Shown: one piece after another, positions 8,053-18,360 of the stretch
How the letters are laid out: each line of letters opens with the position of its first letter
Numbering within the stretch: the stretch's first letter is position 1
Source: JBHJGP01 sp050331695
GTDB taxonomy: Bacteria > Pseudomonadota > Alphaproteobacteria > Geminicoccales > Geminicoccaceae
Direction of reading: 5' to 3'
Length of the DNA: 64,000 nucleotides
Assembly (NCBI GenBank): GCA_050331695.1
Contig: JBHJGP010000012.1
Coordinates: 124,001 to 188,000 of the forward strand
Notes under the pieces: generated by a model
The model's database searches: none
The model's input: only the letters and a program-made list of their open reading frames with translations
Told to the model about the DNA's origin: nothing
Translations under genes and position numbers: made by a program

Positions 8053-8616
8053 CTACCAGGGCTCGAGCTGCTTGATCCTGGCCAGGGTTTCGCGAAAGGC
8101 CGGGTGATCGGCTCGTCCCAGCCACTCGAATGCCACCATCTCGGTGCTGACGATCTGGGCGCCGGCATCCCGCAGACGCTGGAGGGCGGTGGAAAGATCG
8201 CCCTGATGGCGCGTGCCGACCGCATCCGCGACGACGAAGACGGAGCCATGATCAATCAGTGAAAGGGCTGTTTGCAGGACACAGATATGCGCCTCCGTGC
8301 CGGTAACCACCCACTGGTCTCGGTCCGTCGCCTTGACGTAATCCAAAAACGTCTCCGACCGACAAGCGTCGAAATGGACTTTTTTGAAGATTTCCCCGTT
8401 GGCCGTCAGATCTTTCAGGCGCCGATCAGTCCGTCCGATCCGATCGGGACAGTGCTCGGTCACCAGGGTCGGCAAGCCCAATGTCCGGGTCAGATCGGCC
8501 AGAAGCCTGATCCGCTCGATCAACCGATTATGGTTTCGGATCGCCGGCAGCAGTCGCTCCTGGGCATCGACCACGACCAAAAGAGAACGAGGGCGCGCGA
8601 GGGTCGAAAAAACCAC
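8053..8616 (-). CDS. Isochorismatase-family hydrolase
   Basis: 187 residues with the cysteine-hydrolase triad of the family: Asp in LLVVVDAQERLL, Lys in IFKKVHFDA and Cys in GTEAHICVLQTA. Members include nicotinamidases, N-carbamoylsarcosine amidases and isochorismatases; the short form without extra metal-binding motifs resembles YcaC-like proteins of uncertain substrate. I chose the GTG at 8616 because AGGTGAG lies about 5 bases upstream and the protein then begins just before the conserved first strand; the frame stays open further but without a plausible start. It is convergent with parE. Confidence 0.8.
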   Translation of the reverse strand: MVFSTLARPRSLLVVVDAQERLLPAIRNHNRLIERIRLLADLTRTLGLPTLVTEHCPDRIGRTDRRLKDLTANGEIFKKVHFDACRSETFLDYVKATDRDQWVVTGTEAHICVLQTALSLIDHGSVFVVADAVGTRHQGDLSTALQRLRDAGAQIVSTEMVAFEWLGRADHPAFRETLARIKQLEPW

Positions 8617-8721
8617 GATCTCACCTACTTGATGAAGGTGCCGCTTGACTGGCGACGAATGGTACCCGGCGGCAAACACCGCTGAGTATTGACAAACTAG
8701 CGTGAAATAACCACACCACCG

Positions 8722-10145
<1,424 letters not shown>

Positions 10146-10146
<1 letters not shown>

Positions 10147-10388
10147 TGCAAACCCTGTTCGTGATGGTGAAATGCCAGCTTGGCCGGGCCTACGACGTCG
10201 CCGATCAGGCTGTCCAAGCGATCGAACAGGTGTCCGAGGTGCACAGCACCTCAGGCCAATATGATCTGATGATGAAGGTTTACCTAAGCGACGAGGAAGA
10301 TATCGGCCGTTTTGTCACCAGCCGTATCCAGACCTTGGAAGGTGTTGCCGACACCTTCACGATCATAACCTTCAAAGCCTTTTCTTAA
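10146..10388 (+). CDS. Stand-alone Lrp/AsnC ligand-binding (RAM) domain protein
   Basis: 80 residues that correspond only to the effector-binding RAM domain of Lrp/AsnC regulators: MQTLFVMVKCQL, then VSEVHSTSGQYDLMMKVYLSD, then EGVADTFTIITFKAF. No DNA-binding helix-turn-helix is present, and none lies upstream because the start overlaps the helicase stop. Such short single-domain proteins are known and bind amino acids as oligomers; some may modulate full-length Lrp proteins. Overlap with the helicase gene implies translational coupling. The function here is not known. Confidence 0.82.
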
Positions 10389-10399
10389 GGCTCGGACGC

Positions 10400-11014
10400 G
10401 TGTCGTCAGACCATTTCGAGATCCACGAAGACCGGATCGCCTACAAAGGTTTCATTCGCCTTCGCCAGTTGCAGCTCCGCCATCGGATGTTCGCGGGCGG
10501 CTGGTCGGCTCCGGTCGACCGCGAGATCGCCTATAACGGCACCGCGGTCGCGGTTGCCGTTCTTCCTTTCGATCCGAACCGCCAGGAGGTGGTTCTGGTC
10601 GAGCAGTTCCGCACGGCGGCCATTGACGGCGGCCTCAGCCCCTGGCTGATCGAACCCGTCGCGGGCCTGATGGAGCGGGGCGAGAGTGCGAGCGACGTCG
10701 CCTTTCGCGAGCTGCGCGAGGAATCGGGTCTTGAGGCCCAAGACCTGGAGCCTTGTGGTAGCGGCTATGCCAGCCCCGGTTGCTTCGCCGAATTCGTTCA
10801 TTTCTTCATCGCGCGGGTCGGAACGGAAACCGCCGGCGGGCTCCACGGGCTTGACCATGAGCAGGAAGACATCCGCACCCACGTGGTAAGCGTGGAGCGC
10901 GCGGCCGATTGGCTGGCAAGCGGCAAGATTTCCAGCCTGCCGGGCATCGTCCTGCTCCAGGCGCTCTTGTTGCGCCGGGCCGATTTGACCGAGCGCTGGT
11001 CCGGAACAGCTTGA
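10400..11014 (+). CDS. nudF: Nudix hydrolase, ADP-ribose pyrophosphatase type
   Basis: 204 residues. The Nudix box is complete (GLMERGESASDVAFRELREE, then SGL) at about residues 93-115, preceded by the family's VVLVEQFRTAA and WLIEPVAGL. Proteins of this arrangement split ADP-ribose or other nucleotide-sugar diphosphates into a phosphosugar and AMP or UMP. The GTG at 10400 follows the RAM-domain gene by 11 bases, so the two are likely cotranscribed. The exact substrate is an inference. Confidence 0.83.
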   Translation: MSSDHFEIHEDRIAYKGFIRLRQLQLRHRMFAGGWSAPVDREIAYNGTAVAVAVLPFDPNRQEVVLVEQFRTAAIDGGLSPWLIEPVAGLMERGESASDVAFRELREESGLEAQDLEPCGSGYASPGCFAEFVHFFIARVGTETAGGLHGLDHEQEDIRTHVVSVERAADWLASGKISSLPGIVLLQALLLRRADLTERWSGTA

Positions 11015-11079
11015 ACCCGATGGCCGGTTTCGCCTAGATCAACGCCATCGCCACAACCGGTTCGGGAGCGTTCCGTTCT

Positions 11080-11367
11080 ATGCTGGTTCGCATCTATCGC
11101 CCCGCCAAGACCGCGGTTTCCCAAGGCCGCCGCAAGACCCACGAGTGGATCTTGGAACGAGAACCGGAAATGAAAAAGGAGGCTGATCCGCTGATCGGCT
11201 GGGTCGGTTCCGGCGACACCGATCAACAATGGCAGCTTCGGTTTCCCGACCGTGAGACGGCGATCGCCTATGCCGAAAAAAAGGGCTGGCAGTATCGGGT
11301 CGCCGAACCGCGGGAGCGGACCATCAAGCCCAAGTCCTACAGCGACAATTTCATCAGACGCGTTTAA
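11080..11367 (+). CDS. NDUFS4-like complex I accessory subunit
   Basis: 95 residues matching the 'ETC complex I subunit' family: MLVRIYRPAKTAVSQG, then WILEREPEMKKEADPLIGWVGSGDT, QLRFPDRETAIAYAEKKGW, and the C-terminal KPKSYSDNF. It is the bacterial counterpart of mitochondrial NDUFS4 (18 kDa subunit), found chiefly in alphaproteobacteria, and stabilises the peripheral arm of NADH:quinone oxidoreductase. The other nuo genes are not in this window. It ends 26 bases before tRNA-Arg. Confidence 0.9.
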   Translation: MLVRIYRPAKTAVSQGRRKTHEWILEREPEMKKEADPLIGWVGSGDTDQQWQLRFPDRETAIAYAEKKGWQYRVAEPRERTIKPKSYSDNFIRRV

Positions 11368-11393
11368 CCTTATTGCCGCGGACAAGCTCTCGG

Positions 11394-11470
<77 letters not shown>

Positions 11471-11619
11471 CTGCTGATGGACCCGCGGCCTTTTGTCTTG
11501 GCCTCACAAAAGCGTGAGAAAGCGCCCGGCCTGTGATCTGCAATACTTCCACGTGTCCGTCGTGACTGACATTAGAACGGCCCTCAACGTTGCGCCGCAG
11601 ACGGCGATTGGAGGTCGGG

Positions 11620-12864
11620 ATGGATGGCGAAGTTGGCGCGTTCTCGCGCCCCGCTCTAACGAACGCCTGGTTTGCCGTTGGCGATTGGACCGTCAACCCT
11701 GCCACCCGCCGCCTCTCCAGTGGCCACGAAACCTACCGCCTGTCGCCCAAAGCCACCGCCGTTCTGGTGACCATGGCCAGCGCTCCCGGTCAGGTTTTCT
11801 CGCGTGAACAGCTGCTTGAGAAAGTGTGGCCGCACACGATCGTCGTCGATGAAATTCTTACCCGGGCTATCTCGGAGCTGAGACGCGCCTTCTCTGACGG
11901 GCGCCGGACAGCCCGGGTGATCGAGACCGTCCACGGCGCCGGCTATCGGCTGGTGGCTCAGGTTCGAACGATCGAACCCTCCCCGTCGAAATCGTCCACC
12001 CGCAGCTTCAGCCTTGAGGCCTATCGCCTTTGCATGGAGGCCTGGCTCGTCAACGACGGAGGCGGTCCGGGCCACGCCGAGAAGTCCTTGTCGCTCTGCC
12101 TGCGCGCTTTGGAGGTGGCACCCGATTTCGCCATGCCCCACGCCGCGTTCGCGATCGCCAAGGTGGCGCGGCGGTTCCATCACAGCGACGACAAGGTCTC
12201 GCTGACAAGGGCGTTGGAGGCAGCCGAACAATCGGTCGAGCTGGCACCGGACTGCCCTCACAGCCACAGCGCCAAAGGGTTCACCCTATCGGCACTGGGG
12301 GAACACAGCGCGGCTTGGCGGGCGTTCGAACAAGCCCTTGCGATCAATCCCGACAGTTTCGAAGCCCACTACTTGGGCGCCCGCGCTCTTTTTGCCGCCG
12401 GTGACATGGCCGCCGCGGCGGCCCTCTCCGAGCGGGCATCCACCATTCATCAGAACGATTTTCGGGCGCTGTTCATCATGGCCAGCGCCCTCGCCGCTCT
12501 CGGCGATCAGCGGCGCTGCCGTGCCGCTGCCCATCGCGGGCTCGGGCGGATCGATGAATGTCTCGCGGAAGACGAAAGCCACGCTCGAGCGCGGACGACC
12601 CGCGCTTGCTTCCTCGCCTGGCTTGGCCGCAACGACGAGGCCAGGGACACTGTGAACACCGATCTGGCCACCGGCAGGAATGTTCAATTCTGCCACGTGG
12701 CGGCGCTCGTGAACGCGGGCGAAATCGACCTCGCGCTGGACCATCTGGAGCAATTGGTCGAAGGGGGCTGGAGCCATCCGGGCTGGCTTCGGTTCGGACC
12801 GGCACAAAGAGCTCTTTCACGAGAACCCCGTTTTCAAAGGATTCGATCCGTCCTGCGGTCGTAG
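11620..12864 (+). CDS. Winged-helix transcriptional regulator with TPR repeats
   Basis: 414 residues. Residues about 15-115 form an OmpR/PhoB-type winged helix: WTVNPATRRLSSG, LSPKATAVLVTMASAPGQV, SREQLLEKVWP, ILTRAISELRRAF and IETVHGAGYRLV. No receiver or transmembrane segment follows, so this is a soluble CadC-like regulator. From about residue 130 onward it holds helical TPR-like repeats (LEVAPDFAMPHAA, ALAINPDSFEAHYLGA). The ATG at 11620 follows GGAGG. Similar proteins respond to unknown signals. It lies 106 bases upstream of the co-oriented calcium-binding repeat protein, which may be its target. Confidence 0.83.
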   Translation: MDGEVGAFSRPALTNAWFAVGDWTVNPATRRLSSGHETYRLSPKATAVLVTMASAPGQVFSREQLLEKVWPHTIVVDEILTRAISELRRAFSDGRRTARVIETVHGAGYRLVAQVRTIEPSPSKSSTRSFSLEAYRLCMEAWLVNDGGGPGHAEKSLSLCLRALEVAPDFAMPHAAFAIAKVARRFHHSDDKVSLTRALEAAEQSVELAPDCPHSHSAKGFTLSALGEHSAAWRAFEQALAINPDSFEAHYLGARALFAAGDMAAAAALSERASTIHQNDFRALFIMASALAALGDQRRCRAAAHRGLGRIDECLAEDESHARARTTRACFLAWLGRNDEARDTVNTDLATGRNVQFCHVAALVNAGEIDLALDHLEQLVEGGWSHPGWLRFGPAQRALSREPRFQRIRSVLRS

Positions 12865-12970
12865 GAATCAGCCCACAAACCTCAGGAAAAACGCACAACT
12901 TCGTCAGGATTTTTGCAAACCCCCGTGATGATCTGCCGGCAAGTCGGAAACCGAACAGATGGGGGACGTC

Positions 12971-14935
12971 ATGCTTATTCTCAGACCGCTGCAGGGCACC
13001 GATGAGCGGGATGTTCTCCGCAGCGAGACGAACGGAAACTATTACCTCATCATCTGGGGCCTGGGAGGCAATGACGACATTCTCGGCGGCCATCTTGGGG
13101 ACTCGCTCTACGGGCATGAAGGCGACGACAACCTGTTCGGCTTCGGCGGTAACGATCTCCTCTACGGCGGCACGGGCGACGATGAGCTGAACGGGTTCGA
13201 TGACGAGGATTTTCTCGACGGCGGTTCCGGGGATGACCGGCTTTTTGGCGACGATCAGAACGACACACTTCGGGGCGGGCTCGGTCGGGACCTGATCCAC
13301 GGCGGCAGTGGCACCGATACGGCCAGTTACGACAAAGCCTCGTCAGGCGTCAGCCTCGATCTGGCGCGGCGACAAGGAACCGCCGGCGAAGCTGCCGGTG
13401 ATCGCATCGAGTTCATTGAGAATGTCCGCGGATCACAGCACGCCGACCGGATCTTCGGCAACTACAAGGCAAATGAATTGGACGGCTGGTTTGGCGATGA
13501 CACCCTTACCGGCCAGGGCGGCAACGACACGCTTATCGGCGGCGAAGGCAGCGATGTTCTCAATGGCGGTTCCGGGACCGATACGGCGTCCTACAGCGCC
13601 GCCACCAGCGGTATCTCGGTGAGCCTCGCCAGTGGACGCGGGACCGTGGGCGAAGCGGCCGGTGATGAACTACGGTTCATTGAGAGGATTATCGGATCGG
13701 CCCATAATGACACGATAATCGGTGACGGTGGCGCTAACTATCTGTCGGGCGGCGCCGGCAATGACCAGCTCGAAGGCGGCAACGGTAACGACACGCTTGA
13801 GGGCGGCGAGGGACCAGACTGGCTCAACGGCGGTGCCGGTGCCGATGTTCTGTCGGGTGGGATCGATCCCGGTACCGTCCGATACTCGGACACCGCCGTT
13901 TATCGGGACTCGCCGGAAGGCGTCACTGTCAATCTCGCAACGCGCATGACCAGCGGCGGCCACGCAGCCGGAGACCTGCTGGTATCGATCGAGGCCGTCG
14001 AAGGATCGAACTTCGACGACACGCTCACGGCCAATCCCGACGGCAGCTCTCTGCAGGGATTGAATGGTGATGACAGTTTGATTGCGGGACGAGGTCGCGA
14101 TTTCATCCAGGGCGGTGAAGGTGATGACACCGTCCACTATTCGAACTCGTCCGCTTCCGTGAGCATCAATCTTGCCAATCCAAGTTTTCCCCAGCGGGGT
14201 GGAGACGCCGAAGGTGACACGCTGCGGTCGATCGAGAATGTCGTGGGGTCGCGCCATGACGACCGGCTTACCGGCAATTCCGGCGCCAACATTCTCGAAG
14301 GCCTCGACGGTGACGATGTGCTGATCGGCGGCGCCGGCTCGGACATGCTCGGCGGCGGTGATGGTGAGGACTGGGCCAATTACACGAGCTCACCCTCGGC
14401 TATCGAGGTCGATCTTGAAACCGGGCTTGCCAGCGGCGGCGATGCCGCCGGAGATCAGTTGGTCTCGATCGAAAGTGTCGCCGGCTCGCGTTTCGACGAC
14501 GAGATCGACGGCGACAACGGACGCAACGTGTTGTCCGGCCGGGACGGCAACGACCAATTGATCGGCGCGGACGGCAACGACATTCTGATTGGCGGCGCCG
14601 GCATGGATTTTCTTGACGGCGGTGATGGCGATGATCGCCTCGTCGGCGGTTTCGACGAAGGCGGCGACGAAAGTGGCGCCAACGATACCTTCAGTGGCGG
14701 CGATGGTGCGGATATCTTCGCGGTCGGTCGTGATTGGGGCACGGATTCCATTCTCGACTTCGAGGACGGCGCTGACCTGATCCAGTTCGAAAGCATTTCC
14801 GAACTTAACGACTGGCGCCAACTCGACATCGACCAGGCCGGCAACGATACCCGGATTGCCTTTGGCGACAGCACGATCCTGCTCGACGGCGCCTTGGCTT
14901 CCGATTTCTCCGCAGCGGATTTCCTGTTCTCCTGA
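12971..14935 (+). CDS. RTX-type calcium-binding repeat protein, probably type I secreted
   Basis: 654 residues almost entirely made of glycine- and aspartate-rich nonapeptides of the GGxGxDxLxG kind (for example GGNDTLIGGEGSDVLNGGSG), which fold into calcium-bound beta rolls. Between the rolls a longer module recurs five times, with cores near 13316, 13580, 13892, 14130 and 14373: a D/T-x-x-x-Y strand, a VSxxLA strand, an AAGD turn and a SIExVxGS strand. There is no N-terminal signal peptide, and the C-terminus ends in hydrophobic FLFS, as in type I secretion substrates. No catalytic domain is visible. Start ATG 12971 has GGGGGAC upstream; ATG 12959 is also possible. No ABC/MFP exporter genes lie nearby. 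Confidence 0.85.
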   Translation: MLILRPLQGTDERDVLRSETNGNYYLIIWGLGGNDDILGGHLGDSLYGHEGDDNLFGFGGNDLLYGGTGDDELNGFDDEDFLDGGSGDDRLFGDDQNDTLRGGLGRDLIHGGSGTDTASYDKASSGVSLDLARRQGTAGEAAGDRIEFIENVRGSQHADRIFGNYKANELDGWFGDDTLTGQGGNDTLIGGEGSDVLNGGSGTDTASYSAATSGISVSLASGRGTVGEAAGDELRFIERIIGSAHNDTIIGDGGANYLSGGAGNDQLEGGNGNDTLEGGEGPDWLNGGAGADVLSGGIDPGTVRYSDTAVYRDSPEGVTVNLATRMTSGGHAAGDLLVSIEAVEGSNFDDTLTANPDGSSLQGLNGDDSLIAGRGRDFIQGGEGDDTVHYSNSSASVSINLANPSFPQRGGDAEGDTLRSIENVVGSRHDDRLTGNSGANILEGLDGDDVLIGGAGSDMLGGGDGEDWANYTSSPSAIEVDLETGLASGGDAAGDQLVSIESVAGSRFDDEIDGDNGRNVLSGRDGNDQLIGADGNDILIGGAGMDFLDGGDGDDRLVGGFDEGGDESGANDTFSGGDGADIFAVGRDWGTDSILDFEDGADLIQFESISELNDWRQLDIDQAGNDTRIAFGDSTILLDGALASDFSAADFLFS

Positions 14936-14949
14936 CCAAGAAGCACGGG

Positions 14950-14990
14950 CGATCAAACCGGCTTTTGACCGGGATCGTCAGCGCCCTTTT
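14950..14990 (+). terminator. Possible terminator after the RTX gene
   Basis: An imperfect hairpin (CGATC with GATCG, and CCGG with CCGG inside) at 14950-14977 is followed after a short gap by a run of four T (14987-14990). The run is short, so this is a moderate call. The rest of 14991-15198 holds no gene that I can see, apart from an inverted repeat CTCAC/GTGAG near 15150. Confidence 0.35.
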
Positions 14991-15198
14991 GAGCGGTAGG
15001 CGTTCGCTCCAAGGCGCGACAACCTGAGCGGCGGTGACGACGAGCCGGGTCGGGCCGATTTGCGTGCCAACGGGCAATTTTCAGAATTTTTCCGTGGACC
15101 AACGGCTAGCGATAGGTGCCCCGTTTACGGTTCGTGACCTCTGCTGCCACGCTCACCCAATGCGTGAGCCCAATCGAGATACCTAGGGAGAACGCCGC

Positions 15199-15564
15199 AT
15201 GACCCACCGGCCAATCAATCTGGCACAGAAGTTCGGCAAGTTCCGCGAGCAATGGACACCCAAGGTCATCGCCGAGGTTAACGACTACCAATTCAAGATC
15301 GCCAGGATCGAAGGCGACTTCATCTGGCACAGCCATCCTGACACTGACGAAGCGTTCTTGGTCATCGAAGGCGAGCTTCAGATCGATTTTCGCGAGGGTC
15401 CGGTGCACCTCAAGGCCGGCGAAATGTTCGTCGTGCCCAAGGGGGTCGAACACAAGCCTTACGCCGAAAGCGAGGTTAAGATCATGCTGATCGAGCCCCG
15501 GGGCGTGGCCAACACCGGCGATAAGGGTGGCGAGCGGACCGCCGACAACGACGTCTGGATTTGA
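15199..15564 (+). CDS. Cupin-domain protein
   Basis: 121 residues forming one cupin barrel. Motif 1 is GDFIWHSHPDTDEAFLVIEG (metal-binding His-x-His and Glu) and motif 2 is GEMFVVPKGVEHKP (the third His). It probably binds a divalent metal, but the reaction cannot be deduced. Ribosome binding site AGGGAG lies upstream of the ATG. It ends 10 bases before a VOC-family gene, so the two are likely one transcription unit and may act on the same small molecule. Confidence 0.85.
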   Translation: MTHRPINLAQKFGKFREQWTPKVIAEVNDYQFKIARIEGDFIWHSHPDTDEAFLVIEGELQIDFREGPVHLKAGEMFVVPKGVEHKPYAESEVKIMLIEPRGVANTGDKGGERTADNDVWI

Positions 15565-15574
15565 GCGGACATAG

Positions 15575-16381
15575 ATGCTGACGCATGTCACCCTCGGCTA
15601 CAACGACCGTCATCGATCCGAGCATTTTTATCGGGCCGTGATGCCGGCGCTTGGTTTAAAGCGGGTCAAACAGACCGAGAAATTTTTCGCCTATGCGCGG
15701 AGCGAAGACGAAACACCCTGGATTTTCCTGTTTCAGCCTTTTGACGGTCTGCCGGCGACCTGGGGCAACGGGTTTCATCTGGCTTTGCTCGCGAAGGACG
15801 AAAACCAGGTCGAAACCTTTCATCGCCAAGCCCTCGCCGCCGGCGGCATTGACGAGGGCGGGCCGGGCATCAGGGACCGCTACGCCGACGACTATTTCGG
15901 CGCTTATGTCCGCGATCCGGACGGCAACAAGCTTCAGGCGGTGTTCTATCGCAAGGGCCGGAAAGCCGGGCCCGGCGGCACCACGATCTCTCACATAACG
16001 CTCGGCACCCATGACCTGGAAGCGGCCGTCACCTTCTACGAGGCGCTGATGGCACCACTCGGCCTGGCCCGTCTACCGGCCGAGGAAAGCCCCGGCGAGG
16101 ACACGGCGTTCGGCCGGGCGGGAACGCGGATGCCGATACTGTTCATCCAGTACCCGTTCGACGGTCGGCCGGCGAGCTGGGGTAACGGCACCCACGTTTC
16201 GTTCGAAGCACCATCGCGCAAAGCCGTGGACGTGTTTCACGCGATTGCCCTTGAACAGGGCGGCACAAGCGACGGTGCGCCAGGCCTCCGTCCCGAACTT
16301 GGCCCTGCCTATTACGCCGCTTACGTCCGGGACAAGACCGGCAACAAGCTGCAAGCGGTGTGCCTGACGCCCGCTGACTGA
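15575..16381 (+). CDS. Two-domain VOC (glyoxalase/bleomycin-resistance) family protein
   Basis: 268 residues containing two tandem vicinal-oxygen-chelate domains. Domain 1 (about 1-130) begins THVTLGYNDRHRSEHFYRAV and ends GAYVRDPDGNKLQAVF. Domain 2 (about 138-268) begins SHITLGTHDLEAAVTFYEAL and ends AAYVRDKTGNKLQAV. Each has the initial histidine, but the usual terminal metal-binding glutamate is Gln in NKLQAV, so metal binding may be altered. A role in glyoxalase, dioxygenase or resistance chemistry cannot be decided. It is cotranscribed with the preceding cupin gene. Confidence 0.82.
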   Translation: MLTHVTLGYNDRHRSEHFYRAVMPALGLKRVKQTEKFFAYARSEDETPWIFLFQPFDGLPATWGNGFHLALLAKDENQVETFHRQALAAGGIDEGGPGIRDRYADDYFGAYVRDPDGNKLQAVFYRKGRKAGPGGTTISHITLGTHDLEAAVTFYEALMAPLGLARLPAEESPGEDTAFGRAGTRMPILFIQYPFDGRPASWGNGTHVSFEAPSRKAVDVFHAIALEQGGTSDGAPGLRPELGPAYYAAYVRDKTGNKLQAVCLTPAD

Positions 16382-16504
16382 CCGCCATTCCCGTTCATTT
16401 GAATGTGAGCGCCGACAGGCGGCTTGACCCGTGGACTGGAACAGCAACTGACGCATTTTCGTCACTAAGCAATGCGCTGGTGGTCATTGTCAGGGAGAGC
16501 TAGT

Positions 16505-17257
16505 GTGAGTTGGTCAAGATTTGCGTTTCCAAGCTTGAGCGGCGCCGTGGCTATAAGTTTTCTTGTGGTCGGAACGGCGGTGCCGGCCGAGGAAGAGGTG
16601 ACCTTCGAGGCGGCGGACGGGACGACGATCTTCGCCACCGTCCACACCCCGCATGACAGTGGGCAGGCGCCGTTCATTGTGCTCTTCCATCAGGCGGGAT
16701 CCTCACAGAGCGAGTATGACGAGATCGTGCCTTGGCTCGGTGAGCTGGGCTTCAATGCCATGACCGTGGATCTGCGCTCGGGCGGCGGCGGCAACGAAAC
16801 CGTGGCGGAACGGGGCGGCTCGGCCGGCCAATATGCCGATGCCCTGCCCGATATCGAGGCGGCGCTCGCCTTCGCCCGTAACACTTATGCCGAAACATCG
16901 CTGATCGGCTGGGGAAGCTCCTATTCCGGCGGTCTGATCATCAAAGCGGTCGGCGAACAACCCGAGCTCGCCGACGGGGTTATCGCTTACAGCCCCGGCG
17001 ATTATTACGGCCAGTCGGCCGAATGGCTGGGTGCGCCCGCCGCCAACGTCGCCGTGCCCTTCTATCTGAGTGCGCCCGAGGGCGAAAAGCGGTTCTATCA
17101 GCCGGTCTTCGACATGGTCGGGTCAAAAGACAAAAACCTATTCACCGTCGCCGGCAGCCCCCACGGCTCATCGGCGCTCACCGCCGCCAATGGTGAAAAG
17201 GCGGAACAGCACAAGGCCGATCTACGCCAGTTTCTCGAGCGCTTTTTGCAGTCGTGA
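16505..17257 (+). CDS. Exported alpha/beta-hydrolase-fold protein
   Basis: 250 residues. An N-terminal signal peptide (hydrophobic GAVAISFLVVGTAVPAEE) implies export to the periplasm. The rest resembles a dienelactone-hydrolase-like alpha/beta hydrolase: FIVLFHQAGSSQSEYDEIVPWL, then LIGWGSSYSGGLI as the nucleophile elbow (G-x-S-x-S rather than the classic GxSxG) and a late His in GSPHGSSAL. GTG 16505 was chosen because AGGGAG lies 6 bases upstream and the signal peptide is complete; a start at 16472 would add eleven residues. The substrate is unknown. Confidence 0.78.
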   Translation: MSWSRFAFPSLSGAVAISFLVVGTAVPAEEEVTFEAADGTTIFATVHTPHDSGQAPFIVLFHQAGSSQSEYDEIVPWLGELGFNAMTVDLRSGGGGNETVAERGGSAGQYADALPDIEAALAFARNTYAETSLIGWGSSYSGGLIIKAVGEQPELADGVIAYSPGDYYGQSAEWLGAPAANVAVPFYLSAPEGEKRFYQPVFDMVGSKDKNLFTVAGSPHGSSALTAANGEKAEQHKADLRQFLERFLQS

Positions 17258-17424
17258 GCGCCCCGAAAACATCCCGTCAGAAACGGTGCACCAAATGGGG
17301 TTGGATTTCACATAGAAAAAATCATTTCAGCTTGCGTGAACAATCTCACTGAGGCCGCCAGCGCCCCTGGTTTACTTTCAAGCCTGAAAAATCCGTTAAG
17401 TAACCCTAAGTACAGGACACTTTC

Positions 17425-18264
17425 ATGGCTTATTCTCTTATCTTATCGTGGCCGGCGACGGCCGCTTTTTCGCTCGCGCTGGTCTTGATGATTGCGCTCC
17501 CACAACCTGGCCTCAGCCAGCAGATCCACACCTACCGGGAGCAGCCATCGGCGGGTGACCGCTCGCCCCAAACACCCAATATCTCAGGGCCCGGCGAATT
17601 TGTGGGCGTTCAGCCCTATGACGATGCCGGTGTGCTCCGCGTCATCATCGGCGACAATGTCGCCCTTCCATCTAAGCCGCGCTTCTATGGCGTGACCGCG
17701 ATCGCCATCCAGGAGACGACGGACGAACCCTGCAAAGTTGAGTTGTGGGGAACCCTCCTGGATCCCGAGAGCGGATCGGACGACCGGCTTCTCGCCACGG
17801 CGAAACTCGCCGGCTGCGAGGGCGGACGGAAGAGCAACTGGCGGGCTGCGACGCTTGCCGGCCTGTCGAACCAGTTCGTTCGCGAGGTGCAGATGTGCCA
17901 TCCGGTATCGGACATTACCCCCTGGAGCCCGATCACGCCGAAGCTGAAAGGCCTAAGCGTCTCAGCGGCAGCGGTGCTCGATGGCGCCGAGGTCATCGAC
18001 CTGCCGACCATGCCCTGCATCAAGAACCAGACGAACCACTGCTTCGTCCGGGCAAACTGTGGGCAATGGAGCAACCGTGCCGCCTGTCCGTCCGGACAGA
18101 TCGTGGTCGGCGTCAACATGTACACCTACGCCGAAAACAACCGTCCGCCGGACGCATTCTACGGCATCGAGCCGATCTGCCGGAAGGTCGGACGCAGGCC
18201 CCAGTTTGCGAGCGGCCTCCAAGACAAGGCAAGCGGCACCGGCGCCCTGACCAAACTCAAATAG
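17425..18264 (+). CDS. Exported cysteine-containing protein of unknown function
   Basis: 279 residues. A signal peptide (about residues 1-32, ending GLSQQ) predicts export. The mature part has several cysteines, likely paired in the periplasm, and a motif ACPSGQIVVGVNMYTYAENN followed by FYGIEPICRKV near the C-terminus; this resembles carbohydrate- or surface-binding folds of secreted proteins, but I cannot assign a family. Ribosome binding site AGGACA precedes the ATG, and the upstream 17258-17424 is AT-rich and promoter-like. It is convergent with ilvC. Confidence 0.7.
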   Translation: MAYSLILSWPATAAFSLALVLMIALPQPGLSQQIHTYREQPSAGDRSPQTPNISGPGEFVGVQPYDDAGVLRVIIGDNVALPSKPRFYGVTAIAIQETTDEPCKVELWGTLLDPESGSDDRLLATAKLAGCEGGRKSNWRAATLAGLSNQFVREVQMCHPVSDITPWSPITPKLKGLSVSAAAVLDGAEVIDLPTMPCIKNQTNHCFVRANCGQWSNRAACPSGQIVVGVNMYTYAENNRPPDAFYGIEPICRKVGRRPQFASGLQDKASGTGALTKLK

Positions 18265-18296
18265 AGCCGCACAGGCATACGTCTGAAGCGCAGCCA

Positions 18297-18334
18297 GGCA
18301 AAAACAAAGGCGCTCGGTTTTTTGCCGGGCGCCT
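18297..18334 (-). terminator. Rho-independent terminator of the ilv operon
   Basis: Stem AGGCGCTCGG (18308-18317) pairs with CCGGGCGCCT (18325-18334) with one G-T pair. On the minus strand it is followed by a T-rich tail (18307 down to 18297). It lies 27 bases after the ilvC stop. The loop is T-rich on the plus strand, so it may also slow transcription of the convergent gene. Confidence 0.75.
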
Positions 18335-18360
18335 GATCGGATCAGGGCGTCCTCGGCGCC

